Source: Annulohypoxylon bovei var. microspora (lineage: Eukaryota > Ascomycota > Sordariomycetes > Xylariales > Hypoxylaceae). From it: DNA of 64,000 nucleotides. The position numbers and the translations under genes were made by a program. Location: positions 62,001 to 126,000 of the forward strand of contig MU405222.1 in the NCBI GenBank assembly GCA_022836615.1. The letters are read 5' to 3'. Under the pieces are notes generated by a model, which worked only from the letters and a program-made list of their open reading frames with translations, was not told the DNA's origin and ran no database searches. Of the stretch, positions 24,301 to 34,843 are shown piece after piece; within the stretch, counting starts at the first letter, position 1, and every line of letters begins with the position of its first letter.

Positions 24301-26880
24301 TTCGGAGCCTAGAAAGGATTAGGCGACAGTGAGGGATACCGAACATCTGCATAGTATCTAGAGGAAACAAAGTGGACGATGGTTTCCCCGCGTCGTGGAC
24401 GATGGATACAATACTGTCGACTAGTCCTATGAGAACAAGTCTGGTTGAACTTATGCATGCATCCTGCAGACCCTTACCGGGACAGCCCAATGGCGTCCAT
24501 GACTCTTAGTATCCCAATTCCTCAGAGCTAGGGAATGGCACGAGATGGTGCGTTGGCGTCCCGTTTCTGCCTGCAACTCTCTGCCGCCTGCCTGCTAGCA
24601 AATAGCATCCCACGGGAAGCAGAAAATGGACGCCATCGTCATCATCATTGCTACTCATCGTCCTAGAGATCTCTTCTCATTCTATCCATTCCCGTTTATT
24701 GGCTTTATTTCTAAGCCGGTTTGGGAGGATTACGGACGAACAAAGTGATAGAAGCCACAGCGAGAATAAAACCCAATTCGGACACGGTTTGCCGGTTGAG
24801 ATATTTCTTATATTTCCCGGCGCCTTATTGGTACCCAAAGCAAGAGATATGTAATCGGGCATTAAACCCGATACCTGATTAGATGGATTAGCAGCACTAC
24901 ATCTCAACTTTTGTTAGTGGACTTTCCATTTATCGGTTGCCCTTTTTGTCTTTGAAAACGGGACATCATTCTTTCCCCTCTGCACGGATTCTCCATCATA
25001 TCTTGCGCCCACCTACGCCCATAACGTCGCCACTGAACCAGTTGTACAGTTGACTTGGGAAAATCGGTATCCAACGAAAGGTCATCGTGGGATACTAAGA
25101 TCTACGCATCCCAGGCCAACAAGTTCGCAACATTGGTCATGACCAATCGATTTAAGATGCTAATCCTTTTTCGGGGTTAAGGAAATAAAAGAAGAAACGT
25201 TGAAAATTTCAACAAGGTTCGCCTTGCCTTCGACGCCATTTAATTATTACAATAATAAATAGCGGGCGAACGGGGTGAACGGCGACCACTGATTTGACGA
25301 GGCGGATATCTCGATAGGCCTTTATCGCTCAGGGACATGCTCGATTAAAAGAGATATTTTTGTGGAATCCCTCTCTGTCGCCTTGCGGGACCTCTCTACC
25401 TGTGACGGGACCTTTGACCCACCTTGGGTACCGTTACCGTCTCTCTCTTTCGCTTGGATCCGTGGAAACATTGAAAATTTCAACCTCGAAGCATCCAAAC
25501 TCCGTACCCGCCTAGTCGTTCTCGTCCTTCTAGGCAAATCAATAACCTAGAAACCGCAGGGTGGGCTTCTTCAGGTAGCCAAGACTATTTTTATCATCTT
25601 CCTTCCCTTTTCTGCAAGCACTTAAGGGAAAAGAAGAAGAACTGCAGCGTGGGTTGTGGGAAAGGGAAGAAGAGTGAACCCTAAGGTACCTAGGTACCTT
25701 AAGACGGAAGGAAGAAAAAAAAGAGTTTATTCCCCAGTTTTTGCCTATCGATCATTAGCGTATCGATAGAAGCCGCAGTCGTCGTAGCCGGGAGACCCCT
25801 CGTTGCTCGAGGAAACAACGGTCTTCCCTGCTCGATCACCAATACCAAATTCCCAATCCTACGACCCCATACAGCGGCTTAAACAACATTGGAACTTCCA
25901 TCTCCCGATTCCTATCTCCCTCTCGCCTGCCGTCTGTTACCATCAGCCGGTTACCGTAGCTACATATGTACCTATACGAGTAAGCAGTTACGTATTAATT
26001 GTTACAACAACAGAAAATATTCCCGTCTACAACCGGTACTTATATTTGTCAGTTTGTGGCTTTGCTTTATTTTTCAACATATCAACACATATCCACACAT
26101 TTATACTTGCATACCTATCCATACACACATACATACATATCTGCAGATATCCGCCTGCCGACCTCAACGTACATTCGGTTAGGTACGTAGAGGTATGTAC
26201 TTCAATTGTGCAACAGTATAATACGTACACGTATGGTATTGGATGTACAGGTTGGTACACTTACAGCGAATGACTGGAGCAGGTGCAGGAGAGACAAGGT
26301 AGCCAGTGGTTACCTTACATACAGATACATCCCCGGGGTCAGAGGTACAACACATTAACAAGAGGAAGTCGCCCCTTAAGTACCTGCGAGTCTCCTCTAT
26401 CAACCCGGCAACACCCTTCTTTTCCGTTTCCTACCTATGCAGCACCCCCGATTCTCCTTCAACCCCCAATCATAAAAAATATTAATGAATGAGGAATAAG
26501 GAATAAGGGAACAGGAAAATAAAAACAAATATACAAGAACAGGAAAAAAGAAGAAGAAGGACAAGTCGACAGACACTCTTCATATCTATCTATTCTTGGA
26601 CCTTAACCTTAACCTGGACCTGAACCAGAAGCAGAACCATTTTCTACTGCGGAACATTGTGGTCCCTTAAAACTGCACCTCTCAGTTGAAGACCAAACTT
26701 TTTGACATTCTATTGATTTTCCAACGAACCTCCTTTCACATCTCACATCAATTACCTGATCGAATCCATCATCCCGACTTTCTGACGCTACAAGTCTCGC
26801 CCACAAACGTCTGTTCGCGCGGATCCCCACTTGACCAAACTTGGGTGACAGACTGGGTCTACTGCTGCTGGACCCATACT
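18374..26880. other. Long gene-poor region with unrecognised decayed coding stretches
   Basis: No intact gene recognised in about 8.5 kb. Minus-strand frames at 20207-19812, 21459-21193, 22454-22218 and about 22640-22510 have protein-like composition but end in stops, do not join by plausible splicing and match no family I know. The 22640-22510 stretch includes GEPTYFVFETGRKNAD. They may be relics of one or more genes. A TATG/TACA microsatellite lies at about 23205-23230. A 20-bp perfect palindrome lies at 25682-25701. The last part is pyrimidine-rich with CATA/TACC repeats and probably includes the promoter of the gene starting near 27162. Confidence 0.45.
25682..25701. repeat. 20-bp perfect palindrome containing TACCTAGGTA
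   Basis: TAAGGTACCTAGGTACCTTA equals its own reverse complement over 20 bp. It is the longest version of the dispersed TACCTAGGTA element in the window and lies about 1.5 kb upstream of the gene starting at 27162. Confidence 0.9.
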
Positions 26881-26883
26881 AAT

Positions 26884-26910
26884 CCGTACAATCCATACAA
26901 CCCATACAAT
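26884..26910 (+). repeat. 9-bp tandem repeat, three copies
   Basis: Three near-identical copies of CCATACAAT (first copy CCGTACAAT, second CCATACAAC) in the presumed 5' region of the gene at 27162. Confidence 0.85.
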
Positions 26911-27161
26911 CTAGTCTCCTTACCTCTACCTACATTGGATCCTACATCCTACCTACATACATAGTATTACTTTTTCCTTTTCTGACTCCTCGAACATTAC
27001 TAGCTTGTCCACACTATCAGCACTGTACAAGCAGTAGGACACACAACTGCCACGCATTCGCGCATTTGGAAACCCACTTCGTTGGGTACCAGGACAGCTC
27101 CGCCCTTCCTGATCCAGTGACTGGATTCACTTATCAGGCACGTAAGCCCTCGCCCTCCGGC

Positions 27162-28880
27162 ATGGCGAAGAAGTCAGCACCTTCTGTTGCATACTTTGAG
27201 GAAGCCGACGACGACGGAAACCTCATTGGCACCGAACCTCAATACGCCCGCTCCGCTGCACACAGCAGTCCTTCTAAAGAGAAGCCCAACACCAGCAGAA
27301 CACGAAAAGATTCAACTCGTCGGGATCCTAAAGAATATAAAGATTACAAAGATTTCAAAGATTTTAAGGATTTCAAGGAATTCAAGGAATCTAAACCTCC
27401 CACTCCCATCGTCTCCTCCCTATCAGACTCCGACGACTCAACTGAACTCATCCCAAGACGAAATTCAAAACTCAAGATGAAGGGAGATAAGAAGCGAGGG
27501 GAGCCTCTCGTCAAGCAACAGCGTCCTGCTCCTCGCTCCCACAAGACTGCACCACCGCCGTCATCTCGAATGTCCGAAGAATCGTCATATTACGGAGTAC
27601 ATCCACAGCACTCGGTCTCGTCTGCCCCCGCTAGACCTCGTGCTCGTACTAGACCCGAGTCATACTATGGCCAACGCCCGCCCCTCTCGACATCAGCATA
27701 CGCTCACCAACCGCCGCCGCCCTCACATCTTCCTCAATCGTTTCCTCCGCCACCCTACTGGATGGGAGGACCTCCTCCTTCTATGGGACACGCATTGGTC
27801 CATCAACCCATTCCCTCTCCTTCATCATATGGAGAGCCGCTACCCCCTAACAGAGACCTGGCTTCACGCTTTGGCCGCCCGCAATCAGCTATGGGGTTCC
27901 AACCGCCTCCCAAGGCTCTAGACTACGAGCCGGTAAAAGAAAAGGCACTTACGCGGAGGGCTTCGACAGCGAGGAAGGCTAGCAAGGAACACGACGACAG
28001 ACAACGGATGCCACCACCACCTCCTCAGAGGCCGGCGTCTACGCAGCCAAATCGATTGGTGTTCCGCCCACCACCGCCTTCGCACACGGCTTCGAGAAGG
28101 AAATCTGTTGGGTTTGAAGATGACGATCTTCTGGACGCTGACCCTGCTATGTATAAAGCGGTGGCTCGGCGTGAGGTGGAATATGGCACTGGTGCTCTTC
28201 CCGCCCGCCCGAGGCCCCAGAGTTACGATGTCGAATCGCTTTACGAAGTCGGCGGTTACGAGATGGAGCCAGCAACCCGTGGTCGACGAAGCTCATTCTA
28301 TAACTTCGAGGAAAAGGTACGCGACGCATCTCGGTATCAGGAAGACGTCAGTGGAAATGCTCCGCCTCTGACGGCTGAGGCTCTCCGGCGTGTGAAGAAT
28401 GGAGGCAGCAGCCGTTCGACTCGCAGCACTGCTAGTCGTGACGAGAGCGATTACAAGCAGTCAGCCACCACACGGACTACGAGATCTAGCAGCGCAGACG
28501 ATGATATTACCATTAAACTCCCTATGGGAGCTGTCATTGAAGTCGGAAACACTAAGATTCATTGCAAGGATGGTGGTGATATCAACATCGGCCGTGGTAA
28601 TGGAACTTCTCGTGGCGGAGGCAGTGATCATGCAGCTCCTTCTCACTACAGCGACGAACGAAGCGAACGAAAGAGCCGAGCAGACCGATCGGAAAGGCGA
28701 GCTAGGGCTACCTCGCAAACCGGATCGTACTCTCGGACACGCTCTACGGGACCGCCTCTGTACGGCCCAGGTCCTCCAGGCTACCCCCAATATGACGATC
28801 CCTACGAGCACTATGCACATGCACCTTATATGGGTTACCGTGAGGAGGACGACGAGGACGACGACTATTTCGACTGCTGA
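27162..28880 (+). CDS. Disordered Pro/Ser/charged protein of unknown function
   Basis: 572 aa from the ATG at 27162, which has G at -3 and +4. The same frame stays open well upstream, past 27066, with no ATG (reading GYQDSSALPDPVTGFTYQA), so an upstream exon supplying another start is quite possible. No catalytic domain recognised. Features in order: AYFEEADDDGNLIGTE near the N-terminus; a Lys/Asp/Phe repeat (KDYKDFKDFKDFKEFKESK) at about residues 58-77; long Pro-rich stretches (PPPPSHLPQSFPPPPYW); an Arg/Ser-rich part; and a short ordered-looking segment, IKLPMGAVIEVGNTKIHC, starting at about residue 451. The end is very acidic (REEDDEDDDYFDC). The ordered segment resembles a small beta-rich unit kept within a disordered scaffold; the function is unknown. 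The gene is likely real, the exact start uncertain. Confidence 0.7.
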   Translation: MAKKSAPSVAYFEEADDDGNLIGTEPQYARSAAHSSPSKEKPNTSRTRKDSTRRDPKEYKDYKDFKDFKDFKEFKESKPPTPIVSSLSDSDDSTELIPRRNSKLKMKGDKKRGEPLVKQQRPAPRSHKTAPPPSSRMSEESSYYGVHPQHSVSSAPARPRARTRPESYYGQRPPLSTSAYAHQPPPPSHLPQSFPPPPYWMGGPPPSMGHALVHQPIPSPSSYGEPLPPNRDLASRFGRPQSAMGFQPPPKALDYEPVKEKALTRRASTARKASKEHDDRQRMPPPPPQRPASTQPNRLVFRPPPPSHTASRRKSVGFEDDDLLDADPAMYKAVARREVEYGTGALPARPRPQSYDVESLYEVGGYEMEPATRGRRSSFYNFEEKVRDASRYQEDVSGNAPPLTAEALRRVKNGGSSRSTRSTASRDESDYKQSATTRTTRSSSADDDITIKLPMGAVIEVGNTKIHCKDGGDINIGRGNGTSRGGGSDHAAPSHYSDERSERKSRADRSERRARATSQTGSYSRTRSTGPPLYGPGPPGYPQYDDPYEHYAHAPYMGYREEDDEDDDYFDC

Positions 28881-31800
28881 GTCGTCTAGTTGAAGACGCC
28901 GACGATTTCTTACGTTCTTGTTTTGATTTACCGGATAGCGATTTTACCATTTACGTTTTGATATTTTTAGCATGTCATACTGTTGTGTCATTTTCATACT
29001 GTTATATCCTAGCGTTTCACCCTTTTGGTGGTCTCAATGCTTCGTTATCGAAAAGAGGCCAAAATTATGGATACCCCCAAAATGGATCAGAAAAAGGTTC
29101 GCAGGACGGGAACGCACGCATGTTCCCTTCCCTACCAGATCATCCGTGGTTGGTGGAATTTCAACAATGTATACGAAGATACGAGTGGATGAGGATACAT
29201 GAATGATGGTCGGGTTACGGACTTCCTGGGACAATTGGAGGGATGGTGGTGTAGGTGGCTGTGTGACGGTCCCATCGAGCGCGTGTTGGCTTACGTTCTA
29301 ATCTCGCACGAACCTTGATCCTCTCTACCCAAATAGGGAATAGGGGGGTCGATGTTCTATTTTTGTCTTCTTTTCTACACACGAATTGGCCGTGCCATGC
29401 TGTTGTGCGATACCCTTTGAGCTTCGAAGCCGAGTCATTCGCATTCACATGGCGTAAGAGTTGGACTGATAGAATCTAATCTGCTCGGCAAATGAAGTTC
29501 GCACTTCTGTTGGCAGCGGGGACGTTCATGCTTTTTCGCACGCAAAGGGAGGAGACACTTTGCCGTCTTCCTTCGGTACGGAGTTATTTCAATTGGATAG
29601 TAGACTCGAGTGCTTGGGGAATTTGTTTGTACCTTAATTAGTTGGACTGGTCTACTATCACTTGGAGGTTTGGCTTGAGGAGAACGAAGGACGGTCGATC
29701 CGCCTTAGTACTTCATGCTAAAGCTCGCCTGGTTTGGGGTGTGGCTGGTGGAAGGCCAACACGCGGAGGAATTCGTCATAATGGCACGGCATTTTTTGGA
29801 TAGCATCTGGGTTTTTCTTTGGTTGAAGCGTCCATTTATCATCGATCTATAGATAGATACGTACTTCTGTGGAAAACTACGTAGTATCTACTCGGATTAG
29901 GATATTCCCTTTTTGAAAAATCAAGGAATTGTATCAAAAACTGTCATTATTATCATTATTACTTGTGAATAACGGTTCTACTTAAGAGGCACTTTAGATA
30001 TGCCTTCCATGCTATAACCTACTCTGACGACATAATCTGCCGCAAGGGAGAGCAAGCTCTTGTCCTCGATCAGCCCATCTCGAAGCCTCTCTGCCGTAGA
30101 ATGCAAGTCGGCAAGCAGGCAGGGTATCCCAGCTTCCCCACGTAGATCGTGCCACGTCTTTCCGCGTCCCTGGATGAAACTTACTAACTGGGCGTTTCTC
30201 GCCACTCAGACAACGCATTAGCTTGACGTATGTACGTATGTACGTATGTATTATTATTGTCTGACAATATCGAAATGACACATTGTCGTATGCGGTAACT
30301 TGTCGCGCGAGATTTTTGACATGATATTGATCGACTCACGGCTGATTATCTTCAGACTTGACTAGTTCACTGATTTGCCCGTTCGATGGATTTGGGATCG
30401 GGGCTGGCTTGTTTCATCGCTTGCCTTAGTCCGGGTTGTCGATCCGGGGATTTATACATACATACATATCTTGTGGACATCCGTACATGCATACAAAGTC
30501 TTTCCATACTCTTGCCGATTTAGGAATCTACGGCTTGGAGACGATCTCCTACTAGTATATAGGGGCGTTAAGTGCTTATGGAGGAATTAGGGGATTCCGT
30601 CCGGAGTAGACAGGAATGGAGACTCTGGAGTTGAATATTATTACTGTACATTGTAGTATAACTACTTCTTAAAACGGTACTCTGAATATGCCGTAACTGA
30701 ACTCCGTATGATCTGTCTATCTACATGAAGGTATTCAGATCCTATCATTGCCACAGTCTAAGCAAGCTTCGCGTCTTTCGCTAAAATGTTGAATTCCCGC
30801 TGGTTCCGAGCTGTCGGTACATTTATCCAGGCTCGTGGTAAAGGAAGGATTCGGGGCGTTTGGGGTCACATAGTACATACATAGGTACTTACCTTTCTTG
30901 TTCAGGGGGGATATTGGATAGGGATGAAACGAGAACGTCTCTTTCTGTCTACTACGCACGTAGTGTCATCGTATGCTTACTTATTATTGCCTAATAGCGA
31001 AAGAGCGATAGCAAAACCAGCGGTACGCAGCTTATTCGTTAATTATCCAGAGCGGCTAGCGATACCAATTGGGTTTTAACAGATCATATGTATTATTGTG
31101 CATCTGAACGGAAAGGTTCGGAATATTGACGCTTCGCATGAACCGGATCCTTTAATCTAATAAGCCATTACGAGTTTGGTACCTGCTTAGGCTGGGCGCT
31201 AAGAAGCTACGCTGATGAAGCAATCGGCAATGTGGTTCACCAATGGACGTTCTAAATCGCCTCACATTTCTGGATATAGCAGTTGCAGTATACGAAGAAA
31301 ACGTTGCAAGCCTCACCTGACACACTTTACCTAAGTTAGAGATAGGGGGGCTAGGCGGGTTTGATGAGATGGCCGTTTTTAAGACCCACAACCTTCAACC
31401 GTCACGACGGGAAGCTCAAGCTTACAAACCTAAAGCTGGATGCCCCACCATCCTTTTTGGGACACATTAAAGTAGGTACTTCGGTACTTCAATGTTCGTT
31501 GTGATCGGATTATCGATAACGCTGTAGTGGGGCTATTGCTATTCAGGTTGCCGGGTCGATCTCAGCTTGTTGACTTTTGACATCATTTACCAACCACCCC
31601 AGCAGCCAGCCACAAATTTCCAAGGCCACACACCGTGACCCATAGAAACAACCGGACAACCGGTTCGTTGCAACAGATCATACCTAGGTACTTTCCTCCT
31701 CCCATCTCAATCAAAACAAATCTCGGTTTGCATCGTAACATTCCCAAGGTGCATCATCGAGCACCTACCAACATCGACTGCATCAATTCTAGTCTCCATC

Positions 31801-31968
31801 TCATGCACTCCAAACGGTAGTGAAAGTGAAAGTGAGACTGATCAAATCTTTATCCGTCACCCGCTTGGCTGGGTTTGCCAACAAAATACCAGCCGAGACT
31901 TAATTTAATCTCGTCAATCCTATTTACATTCCAGGTGATCGTACAACGGCATCTTACAAGCCATCAAT
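28881..31968. other. Intergenic region with a possible coding fragment
   Basis: Contains the 3' end of the preceding gene and the promoter of the gene at 31969. On the minus strand, 30205-29978 reads as 75 codons of protein-like sequence (GKTWHDLRGEAGIPCLLADL, then LLSLAADYVVRVGYSMEG) ending in a stop. It has no ATG and no identified partner exon, so it may be a relic or a terminal exon. A (TACG/TATG)n microsatellite lies at about 30230-30250. An exact TACCTAGGTA is at 31681-31690. Confidence 0.45.
31681..31690. repeat. Dispersed palindrome TACCTAGGTA, promoter-proximal
   Basis: Exact copy 278 bp upstream of the ATG at 31969. Confidence 0.9.
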
Positions 31969-33333
31969 ATGGCACCTATTCTACCAAACCTCGAAGCACA
32001 TGCCCGCAACCTAATCGCCGCGGCCCGTGATGCAGCCCACCAAATCACCTCCCGCTCCTCCTCCAACACCCTCGCCACACCAGCCGAAGCCCTCCGACAA
32101 GCCGGGCCCCTAGTGGCTCGCTCGATCCTGCTCGCCCGCGATGACTCTAGCACGAGCAATGGCGACACGCACAAGGGCGTCGTGAGTCCGCAGAACATCA
32201 ACAACACTTTCGTGTTCGTGCTGTTCGGCCTGATCGGCGCCGCCTTCGTGTGCGCCGGCATCTGGTTCTTCTTCTGGGCCAGGAACGGCGGTTTCCACTT
32301 CAAGGACAACGACTGGGACGACTACAAATCCACCGTCCTCCGACGCAAGGGTCCGAACGGCACCATCCTCTCCGGGGCCACGCCTAGCACGCAGCTCGGG
32401 GGCGGATCCGTGTACAAGGACATCGACGACGGGGCGACGGAATACACCGGCGGGCTCACGCAGATGACGGGCGACACGGGCGACACCGGCAGCACGCTGA
32501 CGGGCATCACGGCGGGCGCGTCGGACATCACAGGGCGGGAGAAGCGGCGGCAGAAGCGGGAGCGCAAGGAGCGCGAGCGGGAGAAGAAGAAGGACCGGCG
32601 CAACCGAGAGAAGACGGGGCGGCGCGTGGGCGAGGACGGCGTGCTCGTCGACGAGGCGGCCGAGGCCGCGGCCAAGGACCACCTGCGCGCCTACCGCCAC
32701 GAGAAGGCCGCCCGCGTCGGCGGCATCAACAAGCAGGCCGAGGGCAGCCAGTGGGACGGCAGCACCAACCGCGACGACTCCACCACCGCCGGCAGCGACC
32801 TCCTCAGCAACCGCCAGAGCACCCCCACCAGCACCCCGACCAAGGCCGAGATGAAGGAGGTCAAGGGCAAGGGCGCCGGCATCCGCAAGGTGTACAGCAC
32901 GGCCGACCGCAACGCCGACCGCGAGCAGCGCGCCGAGGCGCGCAGGCTCAGGGAGGAGCAGCGCAAGGCGGGCAGCTCGGGCGTGAGCCGCGACTTCAGC
33001 TTCCAGCGGGCGAAGGCCGCGCCGCACGCGGCGGAGAGCGCGGTGTCGTCGTCGTCGGTGCGCGCGAGCACGATCGAGGAGGAGGCGGAGAGCGCGGTGG
33101 GCGAGAGCTCCGGCCGGTTCCTGCCGCCGCCGCCGGGCGGCTGGGCCAGCGAGGTCGGCTCCGAGAGCGAGGTCGGCACCAAGTCGTACCACCACGTCAT
33201 CCCCGGCATCTCGCCCAGCACCGTTAGCGGCAGCGCTAGCGGCGTCGGCAGCAGCGTCACGGGCACCGACGTCAGGGACTACGCCGACGAGAGGCGTAAG
33301 AAGCGCTCGCAGCGCCACCGTCGGGAGCAATAG
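31969..33333 (+). CDS. Single-pass membrane protein with basic cytosolic tail
   Basis: Single-exon frame of 454 aa with a strong start context (AATATGG). One hydrophobic span at about residues 81-103 (FVFVLFGLIGAAFVCAGIWF and on) follows an 80-residue N-terminal part without a signal peptide. Right after it comes a motif I associate with a conserved fungal protein group, GGFHFKDNDWDDYKSTVLRR. The tail has Gly/Thr-rich sequence, then a highly charged run (REKRRQKRERKEREREKKKD) at about 189-208, likely helical, then Ser/Thr/Glu-rich disorder, PPPPGGW and a basic C-terminus (RRKKRSQRHRREQ). The region is far more GC-rich than the flanks, mainly at third codon positions, which also creates a 406-codon spurious frame on the other strand. 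Some fungal relatives carry 'endosomal SPRY' type names, but I see no SPRY domain, so I assign no function. Confidence 0.8.
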   Translation: MAPILPNLEAHARNLIAAARDAAHQITSRSSSNTLATPAEALRQAGPLVARSILLARDDSSTSNGDTHKGVVSPQNINNTFVFVLFGLIGAAFVCAGIWFFFWARNGGFHFKDNDWDDYKSTVLRRKGPNGTILSGATPSTQLGGGSVYKDIDDGATEYTGGLTQMTGDTGDTGSTLTGITAGASDITGREKRRQKRERKEREREKKKDRRNREKTGRRVGEDGVLVDEAAEAAAKDHLRAYRHEKAARVGGINKQAEGSQWDGSTNRDDSTTAGSDLLSNRQSTPTSTPTKAEMKEVKGKGAGIRKVYSTADRNADREQRAEARRLREEQRKAGSSGVSRDFSFQRAKAAPHAAESAVSSSSVRASTIEEEAESAVGESSGRFLPPPPGGWASEVGSESEVGTKSYHHVIPGISPSTVSGSASGVGSSVTGTDVRDYADERRKKRSQRHRREQ

Positions 33334-34843
33334 GGATGAGGAGGAGGAAGTAAGGGTTGAATCGACTCCTTATGCAGTGGACGAATAGGGAGCTGTGCAT
33401 ATGCCGGGATGGAAAGGCGCGGCTTCCAGGCCGCCTTATTCGCCATCCCACACACCCCCCTTTTTTCCTTAGGCTCGCTTAATACGGAGTTCGTCGCTTA
33501 TGAAGGGGGTGTGCCGGGCGAGGCAGAACGGACCCTTATCAACGATTTTGTTTTCCGCGTCTAACGTCTACGGGTTCACGGTTGCGGGTTGCGTGCTTGC
33601 TGTTCTGCTTTAGAGAAACGAATACTGGCATTGGATGGATGGACGGATGGACGATACGAAACACACATGTATGTAAAAACGACCAACGAAAGCAAATCAA
33701 GGCTATCACTATACTGCGTTACTCTCTTGCTTAAGTGACATGTGGTGCAAGGGCACGAATGGTGGCTCGAGATTTGCCGTTTTAGAGGTGGTGTGATACA
33801 TGATACAGCGTAGTTGACCATATTTAAGTGCTTATGATTACTAAGAGAATGACAATGAGAATGAGTAATGAGCGACGGATTTGACTATCTAGTGTTCCTC
33901 CCATTAATGGTAGACAAGCCTCATGGTCGCTCAACTACCTAGTCGCAGAGGATTATTGGAAACTATCTCAACTACGATACATATATAATGTACGTGCTAA
34001 GTGGAAGTTCTCAATATTAAGGTATGCCAGCGCGTAGATTTGTTAACTGTTTCTTAACGCACCTATGTTTGGTAGATAATAGCATTATACATGAGAAGCG
34101 TAGTAGAGACAGCTCACCCACGAAGTAAGCCTCGACTAAACTACATGAAGACAATTCAAAGTAGACATGGCATGAGAACAGTTAATAGGTAAAATCATGT
34201 ATTATATATTTTCGAAGGTAAATTACTAGATGGCAATAGAGTAGGATTGTATGGTTGTTCATATAAGCTATTTAGTTGAACGATAGACGCCGAAGCCAAC
34301 AAGGAAAGTAAAAGTTGTAAGCCAAGATAGGTAATCAAAGATCGTGTCTCGATTCGTTTCTCAGCTATTCGTGGGAGATGTAATCGTATCGTCGTTATAA
34401 TTGGTAAAATTCGTACGTCATTCTTGTCCTTTTGTTTTTTGGGTGGCCGTCCTGTATACCAGATTGTATGCCTTACGCTACTCCGAACCTAAGAAGTTTT
34501 CGTATTCAAAATTGAAGCATGAAGCCAAACTCTTCATGCTCGTTGGTTCTTGCGTACCTGTGTGCTGTTTTCCAGGTCTCTATAACGTGCAAAGGTCGCT
34601 TAGGGATGTAGTGGCGCCGGTGTGCCGTTAGAAATAAAACGTGATTTGTTGAGAAGGATAATAAACTACCCGGTCCCCTGGTCGATAACCGCCAGTGATA
34701 GGAAGTTTAGCTATGGGGTAAAATCTTATAAACGTATATATATATATAGGGTGAGCGCCTTTCGACGCCATCCGTGGATGGCCTTCGGCCGTGGAAGAAC
34801 GTGTGTGACAAGGAGGTCGAATTATAGTTAGGGCAAGGATGGC
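33334..34843. other. Intergenic region, AT-rich
   Basis: No gene seen. It lies between the 3' ends of two convergent genes, the plus-strand gene ending at 33333 and the minus-strand gene ending at 34844. Short inverted repeats such as GGCCTTCGGCC near 34781 and a (TA)n run near 34738 are present. Confidence 0.6.

Noticed and set aside
32110..33330. 406-codon minus-strand frame, Ala/Arg/Leu-rich
   Set aside because: It is the exact antisense of the well-supported membrane-protein gene. Its composition is what GC-rich third positions produce on the reverse strand, and it has no domain.
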